Positions 1-10,564 of a DNA stretch of 64,000 nt are shown piece by piece (the stretch's first letter is position 1; every line of letters begins with the position of its first letter). This DNA is from Branchinecta lynchi. Its lineage: Eukaryota > Arthropoda > Branchiopoda > Anostraca > Branchinectidae. The stretch is from the NCBI GenBank assembly GCA_023053575.1, contig JAKZAP010000014.1, forward strand, positions 21,230,938 to 21,294,937. Direction: 5' to 3'. The translations under genes were made by a program, and so were the position numbers. Under the pieces are notes generated by a model. The model was not told the origin of the DNA and searched no databases. It worked only from the letters and a program-made list of their open reading frames with translations.

Positions 1-250
1 ATATTTGACAGCGCAAAACGGATATTTGAATATATCTGAACTTGTTGAAATTCAGCTGGCGTATTCGGTATGCAGTATCAAATACGAACTTGGTCTTCTC
101 CGATTATTACCATTGACCTTATCCTGTTTTTAAATGTTAAAAGTAAAAATACTTAAGAAGTCTGTTGAAGACCGAATATCTACACGGCCGAATTGTCGGG
201 AGCAAATATTAAAATTTTTGGGATCCCATCGAAACCTTTGGTTTTGTTCT
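1..250. repeat. fragments of repeat families D and F
   Basis: The first 25 bases match the terminus of the short hairpin MITE called family D here (complete copies at 4659-4802 and 29319-29439). Bases about 118-245 match the 3' part of family F: the phrase TTTTGGGATCCCATCGAAAC followed by CTTTGGT also closes the F copies at 2222 and 39597. No coding sequence was seen. Confidence 0.6.
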
Positions 251-1070
251 TAGAGAATTTTACTTTTTCCTAAAAAAAAACACTGTTTTTAAGAAAAATG
301 CCAGATCATAAAAAAATGTTTTTCAAAAAATCTTGGCGCTCCGTGCCAATATAATTTTTCCTTACCTATTGGCAGATAACATATATTTTCGCTGTTTTCT
401 TTATAGATCAGAAGTGTGACTCAGAATTGAACTATAGTTCGAGGTACGATTCCCAAAGAGCAATGCGGGTTTCGCGTTGATACATTTTGTGGATCTAGTA
501 AAAAAAAAAAAAATTCCAAGAGTTTAGTAAATTTGATTTTGGTCCGGATGTAGCAGATCTTTGGAACCAGAATGAAATAACACTAGGAAGTAGTGTCAAG
601 ACTTGGGAAAAGTGACATACACTCTAATAGCAGCGACACTACCACCGCTAGTGAAAGAGAACGTCCCTACTGAAACTCAATCAGCCGTGCACCAGTGCAC
701 CCCAAAAATAAGATACAACTTCCCCTGTTTCCTCGACGTGTGCATACCGCATCGTAGCTTTACTAGAAATTTCTAAATCCGCAAGTTTGTCTCGCTTTAA
801 AGGACACCTGAATGAAGAGTACTAAGTATCATCCCTATCTGTATGACGTCCGTTAACATTGCCTGCAGAAAACCCAATCCCAATACGAAATACCGTTTCC
901 AAGCTATGATTTTTGCTCCATTTTGCATCTGTCCTTATTTCAGTACCGAGTAATTTTAGAAATGAACAAATGTCTCCAATCAACCCTTCTAGAAAACGTG
1001 TATCTAGAAGAAATTCCAATACGATCTGGCCAGCGTTGTACAAGATTTGAATGAATTGCGCTTTTTGGGA
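251..1070. other. non-coding stretch without recognisable features
   Basis: AT-rich sequence with a poly-A run near 500. No splice-supported exon, RNA gene or clear terminal inverted repeats were seen. The minus-strand open frame over 822-1109 has no recognisable domain and runs into the F repeat. Confidence 0.5.
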
Positions 1071-2222
1071 TCCCAAAACGTAAGTGGAGGGATACCTATG
1101 ACATCGCAAAAGTTGTCCGTCTGTCTGTCCGTCCGTCCGTCCGTCCGTCCGTCTGTAAGCACGATAACTCTCGAAGGGAATGAGATATTTTGATGAAACT
1201 TGGTGAGAAGGTTCGTTGGGTTGTCGGACCAGTCAAGTTCGTAGATGGGCTTTGTAGCTCTACATTTAGGGGTGGGGGAGGGGATTGAAATTAAGGGACA
1301 AACAAAATATTTTGAAACAGCTAATGTGATAGTCGATTATGGGGTAAGAAGACATGCTGAACACGATGGTGAAAACCATTTTGTCATCGGACAAGTAGTT
1401 CGCCCGGAATCCGGCCAAAACCGGAAAGTTTGTTGAAAGTAAACGTTTTATTTGAAGTTGATTAAATGTTCGATTTAGAGGTAGGGAGACATGCTGAAGA
1501 CGATGGTGAAAACTATTTTCTCGACGGACAAGTATTTCGCCCGGAATCCGGCCCAAACCGGAAAGTTTGTTGAAAGTAAAAGTTTTATTTGAAGTTGATT
1601 AAATGTTCGATTTAGAGGTAGGGAGACATGCTGAAGACGATGGTGAAAACTATTTTCTCGACGGACAAGTATTTCGACCGGAATCCGGCCCAAACCGGAA
1701 AGTTTGTCAAAATTAAAAGTTTAATTTGGATTTGATTGGATGTTCGATTTAGGGCAAGAAGACATGCTGAACACTTATGTGAAAACAAGTTTCTACCCGG
1801 ACATGTAGTCCGACCGGAATCCGGCTGGAATCGGAAAATTTGTTATAAGCTAAATTTCTATTTGAAGTTGATTAGATGTTCATTACTGGGGAAAGAAGAT
1901 ACCCTGATTTCGTCTTTGAGCTTTCTTTTTTCGCCGGACAAGTAGTTCTGGAGTTCGGCCGGAACCGGGAAATTGGCAGAAGTGGCAGGAAGTTTTCGTC
2001 AAAACAGATATGACTTATAGGGGTAAACACACATGCTGAATCCAAATCTGAACTTGGTTTTCTCAGGTGATTAGCTATTTGGCCTTAATCTGTTTCAAAA
2101 TTTTAATTGTAAAAATGTTCAAGGAGTCTGGCGAAGACTGGATCTGGCTAAGACAAGACCCAGTTGTCTGGATCAGATATTGAATTTTTGGGATCCCATC
2201 GAAACCTTTGGTCTTGTTGTCT
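1071..2222 (+). mobile_element. family F element, longest + copy
   Basis: It opens with TTTTTGGGATCCCAAAACGT, then 'ggatacctatgacatcg', a (GTCC/GTCT)n tract at about 1113-1155, and 'gataactctcgaaggg'. The interior carries about four diverged tandem units of roughly 130-150 bp marked by 'agacatgctgaa' and 'cggaatccggc'. It closes with TTTTTGGGATCCCATCGAAA at about 2190. Both ends carry the palindrome GGGATCCC. A shorter copy at 38978-39597 and a diverged one at 27419-28600 share the same ends, which defines the boundaries. No protein-coding potential is evident, so it is probably non-autonomous. The superfamily is unknown. Confidence 0.7.
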
Positions 2223-2229
2223 TGGAGCC

Positions 2230-2370
2230 TGCATGTGCAAACCTTCGGAAACAATCATCCCTATTTTGAAAACATCACGCTCAGGAGAAGAATGCTCTCC
2301 GTGTCCATGTCTGTAAATGCATTCTCCATGGTGTGTTCAAGTATGGTCACATTGTTCAGCTGTCCTCTAA
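2230..2370 (-). repeat. inverted partner of the repeat at the window's right end
   Basis: This stretch is the reverse complement, with some substitutions, of 63866-64000. In both copies the sense strand has an open frame ending in 'TILEHTMENAFTDM', then ESILLL and a final SK before the stop. The shared frame suggests an old coding repeat or a duplicated exon; its function is unknown. Confidence 0.65.
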
Positions 2371-2676
2371 TGCCACAAGCTTAGTGGGGATTGTGCGACG
2401 CTACTCCCCAGCGTTATTCTGATCTGGTCTTGATGCTACTCCATATTGTTATTTTGATCTGTTTGGAACCCTGCCCAATGCCATGAAGATAATAAAGTGT
2501 TACAAACAAATACATAATCATGGTAAAATAATTCATAACAAGTGTATTGCTGATACAAAAAAAGGTCATAAACAGAATCTTCGAAGTCTACACCGCACCC
2601 AGAATTTGTTTCTGTTGGTTTGTATGTTACCTTTGTTTTGTTTCTGCTTGTTTACTGAAGTGAACATGTCTTTCAG

Positions 2677-2865
2677 GGATGTTCTCAACGTCGGAAAGCG
2701 ATTAGCCAAGGAACGCGATGAGCTATGTCGAGAGCTTGGACGCCTTCACGAAGATGTGTCAACTCTTCACGAAGGTCTTCTTCTAGAGTTAAGGGCCTTT
2801 CATCGGGAAGCTTCTGTGTTGAGAGATCATCTTCATGGAAACAAAAAAGCTTCTGATAGTGCTGG
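2677..2865 (+). CDS. coiled-coil exon of an unidentified gene (first exon seen)
   Basis: This is the first visible exon of the five-exon gene ending at 15733. The acceptor is '...catgtctttcag' and the donor is GG|GTTAGT. The first base completes a codon begun upstream, and the exon ends two bases into a codon that the C at 4135 completes to Gly. The 62 whole codons read as charged heptads (KRLAKERDELCRELGRLHED and on), predicting a coiled coil. The start codon must lie upstream, outside the window or in an exon I did not find. The family was not recognised. Support comes from the splice sites, an open frame and agreement of phase with four later exons. A 157-bp hAT MITE sits 51 bp after the donor. 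Confidence 0.75.
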
Positions 2866-3290
2866 GTTAGTATGGAAGACTTTGGTTTGTTGGCTACTTA
2901 AGTTATCAGGTGGGGTCAAGGGCGTCACGTATAGGGGACACTCGATGTTGTCGGTCAGTCGGTAAAAAATAGCCGGGTCGGCGCGAAGCGTCTCTATTTT
3001 TCGTAAAAACAGTCGATTTTTCTTAAAATCACTCAATTTTTCGTCAAAATAGTCACGCCTAGTAACGCCCCTGGGTGGGGTTTCCAAAGGACCGCCCTTT
3101 AAAGCGCCTGCCGTGCCTTTATTACTGAATTCAGTCTTATGTCCCTAATCTTTTCAGTATATTTTCATCCACCATAATCGGACTGTGCTGATTTTTGCAT
3201 TTCCGTGTTTGGCTCTTAGTATGGAAGAGTTTGGTTTGTTGGCTGCTTAAATTATCAGGTGTGTTTTCCAAAGGACCGCCCTTTAAAGCG
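2866..3290 (+). repeat. diverged tandem duplication inside intron
   Basis: Sequence just after the donor ('ttagtatggaagactttggtttg') recurs at about 3217-3262 with a few differences. The following 'ttccaaaggaccgccctttaaagcgcctg' segment also occurs at about 3081 and again at 3270. This is a local duplication of about 350 bp. The left copy was later interrupted by the hAT MITE at 2917-3073. Confidence 0.65.
2917..3073. mobile_element. hAT-type MITE, 157 bp, exact 8-bp TSD
   Basis: The ends are CAAGGGCGTCAC and GTAACGCCCCTG, imperfect inverted repeats of the CAGGGGCGT type common in hAT elements. The element is flanked by an exact 8-bp duplication, GGTGGGGT, at 2909-2916 and 3074-3081. The tandem partner near 3265 keeps a similar but uninterrupted sequence, supporting insertion. 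There is no coding capacity. Confidence 0.85.
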
Positions 3291-4134
3291 CCTGACTATG
3301 ACCTTAATCTTTCCACCTTTTACCATTTTTGAGATTTTGAACTTCCAGTATATTTTTGCAGAAATATTACGTCTTAATCGTGCTATTCGCAGTTTCTAGA
3401 TTTCTAACTTCTAGTGTAATTTTCATCCAGCCTAACGGAATGTCACTGATTTTTTGCATTTCCGTGTTTTCTCCGTTGTTCTTTTCAAAGCAGGTCAGGA
3501 TCCCGCAGACTGCTTTCGAGGAGCTCATTCGTCGGAAATGCCAATTGTGCAAGTTTTTTCGTGTTTCACATCTGGAACCTAAACCCAGGAGGCCGAGGAA
3601 GGTTGAAAGAGCCAAGAGGGTTACGAAACCAATTGACAAACTAGTCAGAGATCCTGAGAAGTCACTATTACTTGTGTTTTAAGATGTAAGGGTAGGGAAC
3701 ACAACCAACCTACCGGCGCGTTTTTTCGACTATCTAGACGAAGCGAATTCTCCTTTTATTGCGTTTTTTCAGAATTGAGAACGGGGAAAGCCTCGCGATT
3801 CTGCAGAATCGAGAAGTTGCTCCATCGGTGAATTCTCGATTCTACTCTCTTCGTTCTCCTCCCTGATTGGTCACAGAGTGTGGATGTTCAGTATGCATAA
3901 ACACGTATACTGGGTTGCGGACGGGCTGCCAAATTCGTGTTTTTGTCAAAAGCGAGAATGGAGAAGCCAGAGGAGCAAAAACGGTAATTTGTACGAGAAT
4001 TCAGAAGCGAAACGGAGAACTGAGAATCCAGATCAAAACGCAACTATTGGTCCTGTACCTGAGTAGGAAAGTGTTAATCCGGACATATTACTTTCTCCAT
4101 GACCAAGCTTGAACTGGCCAACTTTTTTTTTCAG
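3291..4134 (+). other. intron sequence with one unexplained open frame
   Basis: An open frame at 3356-3682 ends in a basic stretch (KPRRPRKVERAKR). A possible acceptor precedes it near 3493, but it runs to a stop without a donor and does not join the neighbouring exons in phase. It may be a transposon remnant. The segment 3750-3870 has short direct and inverted repeats around 'cgattctgcagaatcga'. Confidence 0.35.
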
Positions 4135-4329
4135 CCAAACCCTGGAAGAAACTGTGTCTGTCGTCGAGTCCCTCCATGGTAGATGGCAGGCAGCACAACG
4201 AGGATGGTTCTCGGGAAATCTGGCCGATATGGAGCATAAGCTGCTGTTGGCTGAAGACGCGTGGAAGCGGATTCGGCTTGGATCAGCTGGAGGGAAGCAT
4301 GGTGATGCTAGTCCGGAGGCAATTCTCAG
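4135..4329 (+). CDS. second coiled-coil exon of the unidentified gene
   Basis: The acceptor has a strong pyrimidine tract ('actttttttttcag') and the donor is CTCAG|GTTGGT. The C at 4135 completes the glycine codon begun at 2864. The exon contributes 64 whole codons and ends two bases into an arginine codon completed at 7231. The residues look helical and resemble a spectrin-type or coiled-coil segment (TVSVVESLHGRWQAAQRGW, then DMEHKLLLAEDAWKRI), with Trp and Leu at helical spacing. No catalytic motif is present. The assignment to one gene with the exons at 2677 and 7231 rests on exact phase continuity. A family-A MITE begins about 40 bp downstream. Confidence 0.8.
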
Positions 4330-4370
4330 GTTGGTCCCGTTAGGCCCGTCGTATCTCAAATACTAAACTA

Positions 4371-4925
4371 TTAAGCCGCTTTGACATTGATGCATTGAGC
4401 CTTTCACACTAAGCTATGCAACCTCTGCATCGTGCTTGCATTGACGCCGTGCAGAGCTTACGCAGACAAATAAAATGCAATGCAAGAATAGAACAAAGTT
4501 CTATTCCTGCCACGGAAAATGGCGAAAATGGAAGTCTTTGAAGAAAAAATTGCTACCAGTGAAAAAAATTAATAAAATTCAGCAGAAGAAACCGAGAAAG
4601 GAAAATACAAATGAGCATCCAGCGCGAAAGCTTCTCGTGCAGGTGTGAAAGATACATATATGACGGTGCAAAACGGATAAGTCAGCTACATTTTATTTGA
4701 GCTATATGGCCGTTCTTGGCAAGGGTCCTCTTCAAGAGAAACCCTAACCCTCGTCAAGAACGACCGAAATGTAGCTGACTTATCCGTTTTGCACCGTCAA
4801 ATATGATTCGCAGTCAGCTTGGGCTGAAGGACTATCTATGTGAAAGATACGCTACGCAACCTTGTACGCAACACAAGAGAAACGCGTTCGCAATCGCAAC
4901 GACGCGTCAATGTGAAAGCAGCTTT
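4371..4925. mobile_element. family A MITE (TIR AAGCCGCTTTCACATTGA)
   Basis: The left end, TTAAGCCGCTTTGACATTGA, is mirrored on the right by 'gcgtcaatgtgaaagcagcttt'. Inner marks are 'acgcaacctgtacgcaac' and 'gcagagcttacgcagac'. Related copies lie at 13525-14120, 14245-15067 and 15068-15145. The ends resemble PIF/Harbinger MITEs, but the TSD is not clear enough to decide. Family D is nested inside at about 4659-4802. Confidence 0.75.
4659..4802. mobile_element. family D hairpin MITE, nested in family A
   Basis: Arms of about 37 bp start TGACGGTGCAAAACGGATAA and are near-perfect inverted repeats, so the element can fold into a long hairpin. A diverged copy is at 29319-29439 and an end fragment at position 1. 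The flanks are AT-rich (TATA/ATAT), so the TSD is ambiguous. There is no coding capacity. Confidence 0.8.
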
Positions 4926-5084
4926 ACCCCCTAAACCGCGCCTTCCCAGAACAAAAACAGGATAGGACCCAATTCTCACCCATGTACTCTCCAAGACTTA
5001 AAGATTAAAAAAGGCTTGTAATAGTAGCTCTTATTTCAGCCAAAAGCCATATAAAACACAACGAACTAAAACACAACACAAGAT

Positions 5085-5310
5085 AACAAGCACTAAAACT
5101 AAGAAATTCCGAAAGACATTGGAAAATGGAGCTTTAGAAACCAAACAGTGGAATATTGGAATAATCTCCCAGAAAGTGTTATAAATGCCGAAAATATCAA
5201 GCAATTCAAAGCAGGTGTTGACTACCACCTGGCTGAAATTCCATTTAATGTGTAAAGTGTCCTGAGAAATTTATAGAGGCGAAAGCCTCATAATTGCAAT
5301 TATATTATTA
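5085..5310 (+). mobile_element. LINE 3' end with C-terminus of the retrotransposon protein
   Basis: Translation in one frame gives the typical non-LTR retrotransposon C-terminus: a WNNLPESVINAENIKQFK motif, then a stop at 5253. A short 3' UTR follows with 'gaggcgaaagcctc' and a (TTA)n tail near 5301. The copy is 5'-truncated. The gene intron it sits in is on the same strand. Confidence 0.7.
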
Positions 5311-5529
5311 TTAAAACGCGCTGAGGACACTCATCCCTAAGGAGCGCCCTCTCACAGGTAGGCAGCTGAAAAGGGGATCAGTTGCATCAAGAACAAATAA
5401 TCAGATATAGTGTCTGTCATTGGTACCATGCAATGACTATGAATACCCAGACCAAACTGAGCAGACCTAGAGGTATATACTGTAGATTTCTACTCGTTTA
5501 CTGTACTTCCGTCTTCGTCGTTGCTCATC

Positions 5530-5850
5530 GAGAAGAAAAATGCAGGAGCCATCCTCGGCGCGCTGACCCGCTCTTGAGCGCGTCTACAGAACTAATCAGC
5601 TTTTGTCTTCTACTTTTCCTCAAGCCGGCTTCTCAGCGATATAGTGAATTGAAGAGGTAATGAAATGTGATGTGGCGCGAAGCTACTAACCTTTGCTCGT
5701 TCACACCGGAAAAGGTACGGGGAAATACTCAACTCCGCATAGTCATGGTACAGAGATGGTTTAGGCATAGTTCTGTTTTATACATTATTTTGTGCTCCTT
5801 AGATCTGAGGGAAATAAATGAATAATAAATAAATAAATAGATAGGGAGAT
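5530..5850 (+). repeat. LINE-like 3' segment shared with 35440-35670
   Basis: The segment 'cgctgacccgctcttgagcg ... tttccccgtac' recurs as its reverse complement at 35440-35670, where it adjoins a minus-strand LINE. This copy continues into 'gggaaataaatgaataataaataaataaatag', a simple-repeat tail typical of a LINE 3' end. Confidence 0.6.
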
Positions 5851-5975
5851 GGATGTTGTGTCTGATTATTTGTTCTTGTTTACATGGGACAGTATCCCGG
5901 ATCTTTCTTAATTACTCCCCTGGGATTATACCAACTTCAATGATAAGAGCCGCGCTGGATCAAGGTCGGTATTGA

Positions 5976-6145
5976 GAAGTGGGCGAACTGTCGGAAAAAG
6001 TGGGGGCTGTGACGGATTTATTAGGCGATATGACGGGTGGGCGAACCGACGGATTTCAAGAGTGGGCGAATCGTCGGATTTTACGAGTGGGCAAATCGAT
6101 ACTTCACGAAACCGATGTTGGGCGAATGGTGGGTGAATTGACGGG
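5976..6145. repeat. minisatellite, about 25-bp unit
   Basis: There are about six diverged units of the type GTGGGCGAATCGTCGGATTT. The plus-strand frame through them is open only because of the repetition. Confidence 0.6.
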
Positions 6146-6439
6146 TGTTCTGTCTGATTATTTATTCTTGGTTGCATTCCTGACAAGAAAATTCTCCAAC
6201 CAGAAAATTGTCTGATGGAGGGTTGCTTTCGATCGCCTCAGTATCTCATTCAGTGTACAACACATACGGGAGACAAGTGCATGGCTAACGTTACGAATCT
6301 TTGGGAATTTTTTCTTCCTCTTAGAGTGTCAAGCGCTTTCGCATTTGAGAGTAAAATTTGCTGGGGGTGGGTTAGTCTCGCTTCCCCGTATCCTGAAATC
6401 TACGAACCCCAAATGCATTGTAGATGCATATAAATATGT

Positions 6440-6600
6440 GACTAACCGATTTAGTCTCATGAGGAATGAAGGTTTAGCGTACTTTACGTAGTTCTAGAGG
6501 TGTAACAGTTTATTCGTGAAGTGAAACGTGTATTAAATCCGGTATGGATTTGTTGCTTAATAAACAAGCGATATTATTATTATTATTATGCGGCATGCAA
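6440..6600 (+). repeat. retroelement 3' tail with (ATT)n
   Basis: The sequence ends 'ttgcttaataaacaagcgatattattattattatt'. A polyadenylation-like AATAAA followed by an (ATT)n run is the usual 3' end of LINEs or SINEs in this window. No coding part can be recognised. Confidence 0.45.
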
Positions 6601-7230
6601 TTCGATTGTAACCGGTTTTAAGTAGTCTGGCCGATTTAAGTGAAATATTGGGAACTAGAGAGATACAATTGTCCTGTACATTCTTTCTTATTCCCAAGGA
6701 TTCGAATTTAGTAGTATATTTGTATCCCCGCTACTCCGATTTTTACAGTTACCATGTTTGGGTGTTCTGCGTCACCCTTAAATAAAATTTGACATGCCAG
6801 ACAACAATATAAGAGATACGGATGAATCCTAGACAAATATATTGTTCTTAATCAGTGGCAAAACTAGACCATTTTTGTGTGAGGGGGGGGGGGGGGCAAG
6901 CCCAGATTTTACCGACAAGATTTAATGATTTAACGACAAAAAGCGAAGAAGCCGATTGTGAAATAACAAATATCTTTCAGCAGAGTCGAAATAATCCAGC
7001 AAATCTGGTTTAAGATTAAAAAACAAGCTGGCTTTTGAGTTAAACTTCAATGCATGAACAAAATTAAAAAAAAGTATCTATAAAATTTATCTATAAAAGG
7101 TATATTGTGTATTTGGTAAGTTAATTGTCTTCTTTTGTTCTTTTTTCCTTATTGTTCACTCCGTCTTTGTGCCTTATGTTTATTTTGACGGGTAAAATCA
7201 CCATCATCATATATGTGTATATCGTTGCAG
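6601..7230 (+). other. remaining intron sequence before the large exon
   Basis: It contains a poly-G run near 6883 and the phrase 'ggcttttgagttaaacttcaa' at about 7022, a degenerate family-B terminus. The region around 7100-7230 is pyrimidine-rich and leads to the acceptor 'atatcgttgcag'. No further exon was seen. Confidence 0.5.
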
Positions 7231-8624
7231 GTGTCGGCTTGAGACTGTATCCCTCACAACGGCGAACGTCAAGATGGATTTCGGACAACTTTCGAGTTCC
7301 CAGTCTTCCCTCGATGAACCGTGTACGAACATGTCAAAATACATGACAGACGCTGACGAAATACCTCTCTACGAAACGACGAGCCCACTATCTGTCGGCA
7401 GTAAAACACAGTCGCGTATAAGAAGCTTGTTAGAAGCTGACAGAATGTATGGATCGAAAATTGAGCACGTCTTGCCCCAGAGAAGGCTCACTGAAAGATC
7501 TCGCCGAGATGTTGAAAACGTGCGCGTCAAGGACAGCGCCTTCGAGGCACAAGCTTTGCCGCGACGCGCGCAATCCAGCGCCACGCTCCCAGTCCGCGTT
7601 CATCCGAAGAAAATTACCAAAGAGGAGGTAAAACAAAAGATGCAGGAGATACATCTCGTTTCTGAAAGCGGCAACGCCTCCGTTCTCGAAATTATCGAGC
7701 CGTCGGGATCCGACCCGGACGAAATAGAGTTTAGCAATATGTTACCTGATTCCCAATCGACACCGAATAGGGAGAGCGGTCACAGGGTCATTGAGCGGTC
7801 ACCTTTTCCGGAACCGGATTTACTTGCCGGTACCTTCCGGGAGGTGGAGAGGGGGGTGGATATTCCGGATGGAAGAAGGGAGGAGTACAGGCTACCGCCC
7901 CCAGCGGAATTTGACAATCAACCGGCAATGCTTAAAAAGAAAGGGTTCTTCAACAAGTTTTCACTAAAGTGGACCAAACGTCGAGAAAAGTCCATAGATG
8001 GGAGTAGTGAAGCTGCAGAGAGTGAACTTCACGGGGAAGAAGTCAAAGAGGTGCCGCAAGAAACGAGAGGCCTCGTCGCTGGATTATCCCAGATGTTTGA
8101 AGAGCTCGCAAACTCACCGCCATTACCTCAGTGCCGATCCCACGAATCGCTCCTCCTCCCAGATGACTCTAGAATATCAAACCGGAGCTCCCTAGCGTCG
8201 AAACCGGAACACCCATCTACAGAAAAACGTAGCTCTTCCGAATGGGAGATTCCTAACGTTGGAATGTTTCCCCAGGGAGATAGTGAGTCAATCCCTCAGG
8301 TCCCTTTAGGGGAAATCCCTCCTCCCGCCCCTCCCGATCGAGAACGAGAACGCAACCCCACCCCTTCTAGTCATCAGGTTCAGCGAGAAAAGAGTTTTAG
8401 AGACCAACCCGACCCTCCACCACCCCCCAGGTTGACATCGCATTTAAACAAAAGCGTTCCAGATCTGAAAAGCGTGAACGGATCCCATTCGATACAGATT
8501 GAAGCAATGAGCGTTGGGACTTCGGAAGATTCCGGGATTGTGATGAGACCCGCCAGCTCAGCGTCGAAGTCGGACACCTTGTCGAGACCAGAAAGTCTCA
8601 GCGGAATCTACCCACCTTTCAAAG
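7231..8624 (+). CDS. large disordered exon of the unidentified gene
   Basis: This 1394-bp exon encodes residues 129-592 of the 737 seen. The acceptor is 'atcgttgcag' and the donor is AAAG|GTACAG. The G at 7231 completes the Arg codon begun at 4328, and reading continues without a stop through the in-frame ATG at 7274. The product is Ser/Pro/Glu-rich and looks intrinsically disordered. Visible elements are a conserved-looking block around RIRSLLEADRMYGSKIEHVL, a basic-aromatic patch KKKGFFNKFSLKWTKRR (about residues 363-379) resembling MARCKS-type membrane or calmodulin-binding segments, and PPPAPP and PPPPPR (about 491 and 523), which could bind SH3 or EVH1 domains. It has no enzyme motif or membrane segment. 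It looks like a cytoskeletal or scaffold protein, by inference only. The ATG at 7274 could also serve an alternative promoter. Confidence 0.9.
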
Positions 8625-8702
8625 GTACAGTCCAGTTCCGGTTCCCTCTATTAGTGTCCCCCATTGTCGTAATATACAGATAACTGTGGAAATTAAGATA
8701 AG

Positions 8703-9157
8703 GAGCGTGTTCCACCCTTCTAACAATACTAACTATTAAGTACTATTTTCGTTCCAGCCTCGTGAAAAGTTACTACGCTGACCGTTACAACCTTCTCTAA
8801 ATAGTAACTAATACACTGTAAAAAGCTTTTACCTACAAAGATTAAAGTTAACTGCAGTATGTGCTACTCGGATTGTTCTTATCTCTACGCAGATAAGATT
8901 AATACCAAATAGAGATAAGATGAATCTGAGTAGCAAATACTGCAGTTAACTTTAATCTTTATACGGAGAAACTTTTTACAGTGAGTAACTATTTGCTTAC
9001 CATGCTCGGGAGCGTAGGAAGCGTGGTATCTACGCACCTTTGTAACGTTATTGATCGGATCAGCCGTGGCATGATATTTTGCTGGAAAATAGAACATTCG
9101 TTCCAGCCTTGACGGCAAAAGCCGTAGTAACTACGGTAATTAGGGTGGAACACGCTC
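8703..9157. mobile_element. family J MITE (TIR GAGCGTGTTCCACCCT)
   Basis: The ends GAGCGTGTTCCACCCT and AGGGTGGAACACGCTC are perfect inverted repeats. Inner palindromes are of the 'gtaactaat/attagttac' type. Copies are at 11013-11299 and 41265-41558; the last is flanked by AAG on both sides, suggesting a 3-bp TSD. This copy starts 78 bp after the exon donor and is split by a 168-bp palindromic insert. Confidence 0.85.
8815..8982. mobile_element. 168-bp palindromic insert nested in family J
   Basis: The arms ACTGTAAAAAGCTTTTACC ... GGAGAAACTTTTTACAGT and the inner 'attaaagttaactgcagta' with its complement make almost the whole insert self-complementary. The uninterrupted J copies at 11013 and 41265 lack it, so it is a separate insertion. 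No coding capacity. Confidence 0.8.
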
Positions 9158-9884
9158 AAAGACGATGACATTTTTTTGACTCGTTACACACGAAAAGGTA
9201 AATAGCGCAGTGCAGAGGCAAAAAAAAGTTACATTGAGCTATTAGTAATAGGGTAAATGCACAAGATTAAATAATAAAAATAAAAAAGAAAGGGGACTAA
9301 TCGGGTCTAAGAAATCTTCTTCCATATGGAATGCGGAAAAATGGTCAAGGGCAGAAATGTGGAGGTCCAGGCAATGGGAGATAACTTTGCACATGGGTCA
9401 GGGGACGAAAAACTTGCAGTTGTGCGAGAATTCTATAACGTCGGGGAAAGTACAAAAGAAATTTATAATATTTGAAATAAAGATTCCCGATATGTTTTAA
9501 ATATTTTCTTCTCATGATGTCAACCATTCCGGAAAGGTTGCAGACACAGGGAAACAAATGCCATTTTGTATGTTACCAAGGGTTTTTGTTGTACCTTCCT
9601 CTGTTTGGAAGTGTTTTATCGCAGATTGTTTTTTGTGGTATTGCAGTTAGTTACGGCGTTCTTGAATCTGACGTCAGTAGGTCATACTTTCTAGTTAAAA
9701 TAGAGTTCGTGCCAGAGAATTCATGTCTTACATGGTACAGTCATTCAGAATAAAGTTTGGGCTAATTGCTGAATTTGTCTCTGAAACCTGCTTTCTGAAT
9801 GGAATCTAACAGATCAAGGTGGCAGGGCAGGTGGTCCGTTTTCTGGCAAAGACTGTAAACTACTCCACTGAAGTTTGATTGATT
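9158..9884. other. intron sequence without recognised features
   Basis: AT-rich. Short open frames on both strands show no domain and no splice support. Confidence 0.45.
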
Positions 9885-10230
9885 CAGATTCAGATTCAGA
9901 TATTTTTACTTCACCAAAAAAAACACAACTACATTATATAAAAATTCAACAACCACATAAAAGACAAAAATTATGTGGGTGGCTGTATCTTCTAACCACC
10001 TTTTAACTTAAAATTCTTCAATAAATAATAACAGAAAAACTAATCTAATATATTTTCAAAAAGAAGAAAAAAGAAAGAGAGTTAAAAATGAAAAGAAAGA
10101 AAAATTATTCCCTCTTCACAACCTACCCACCTGAATCCGGATTGTAAAGGCTAATCGCTGAAATTGTCTAGTCCAGCTCATTCATGAATTATGAAGTTGA
10201 TACAAATTCTTTTTTCTCTAAAACTGTAAA
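9885..10230 (-). repeat. AT-rich retroelement 3' region, minus strand
   Basis: It starts with (GATTCA)n at about 9888-9902, next to 'tatttttacttcacc', the reverse complement of a LINE-type 3' tail. No coding remnant could be read. Confidence 0.35.
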
Positions 10231-10239
10231 CAGAAAGCT

Positions 10240-10560
10240 AGAATGTCGATCTGTCCGTTACGAAAAGGACATAGCCGTAGATTTGTGTTTGGCTGCTCAT
10301 ACGAATTCCGTAAATGGAAAAAATTTCAGTTCTGGCAATTGTTGGTGCCAATCTTGAACTAGATCTTCTTGAAACAGACCATACGAAGTGTAAACTTTGT
10401 TTCCTATGCAGTGTCAGAAGTTTCATAGCAATTATAAAACAATGCGCAGCTTGATTCTGATTCAAAAACTTTACTAAAAAAGATACATTCCGGCTTGACG
10501 ACCGGTTACAAACAAAGCACATGCGTGCTTTTAAAACGCAACCAGTACACATTTACTACC
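10240..10560. repeat. dispersed repeat shared with 19640-19930
   Basis: Phrases such as 'tttcagttctggcaattgtt' and 'ccatacgaagtgtaaactttgt' recur with substitutions, in the same orientation, at about 19795-19880. The termini were not resolved. Confidence 0.55.
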
Positions 10561-10564
10561 ATAT

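Noticed and set aside
3356..3682. Extra exon of the five-exon gene
   Set aside because: It runs to a stop, has no donor, and the flanking exons already join in phase without it.
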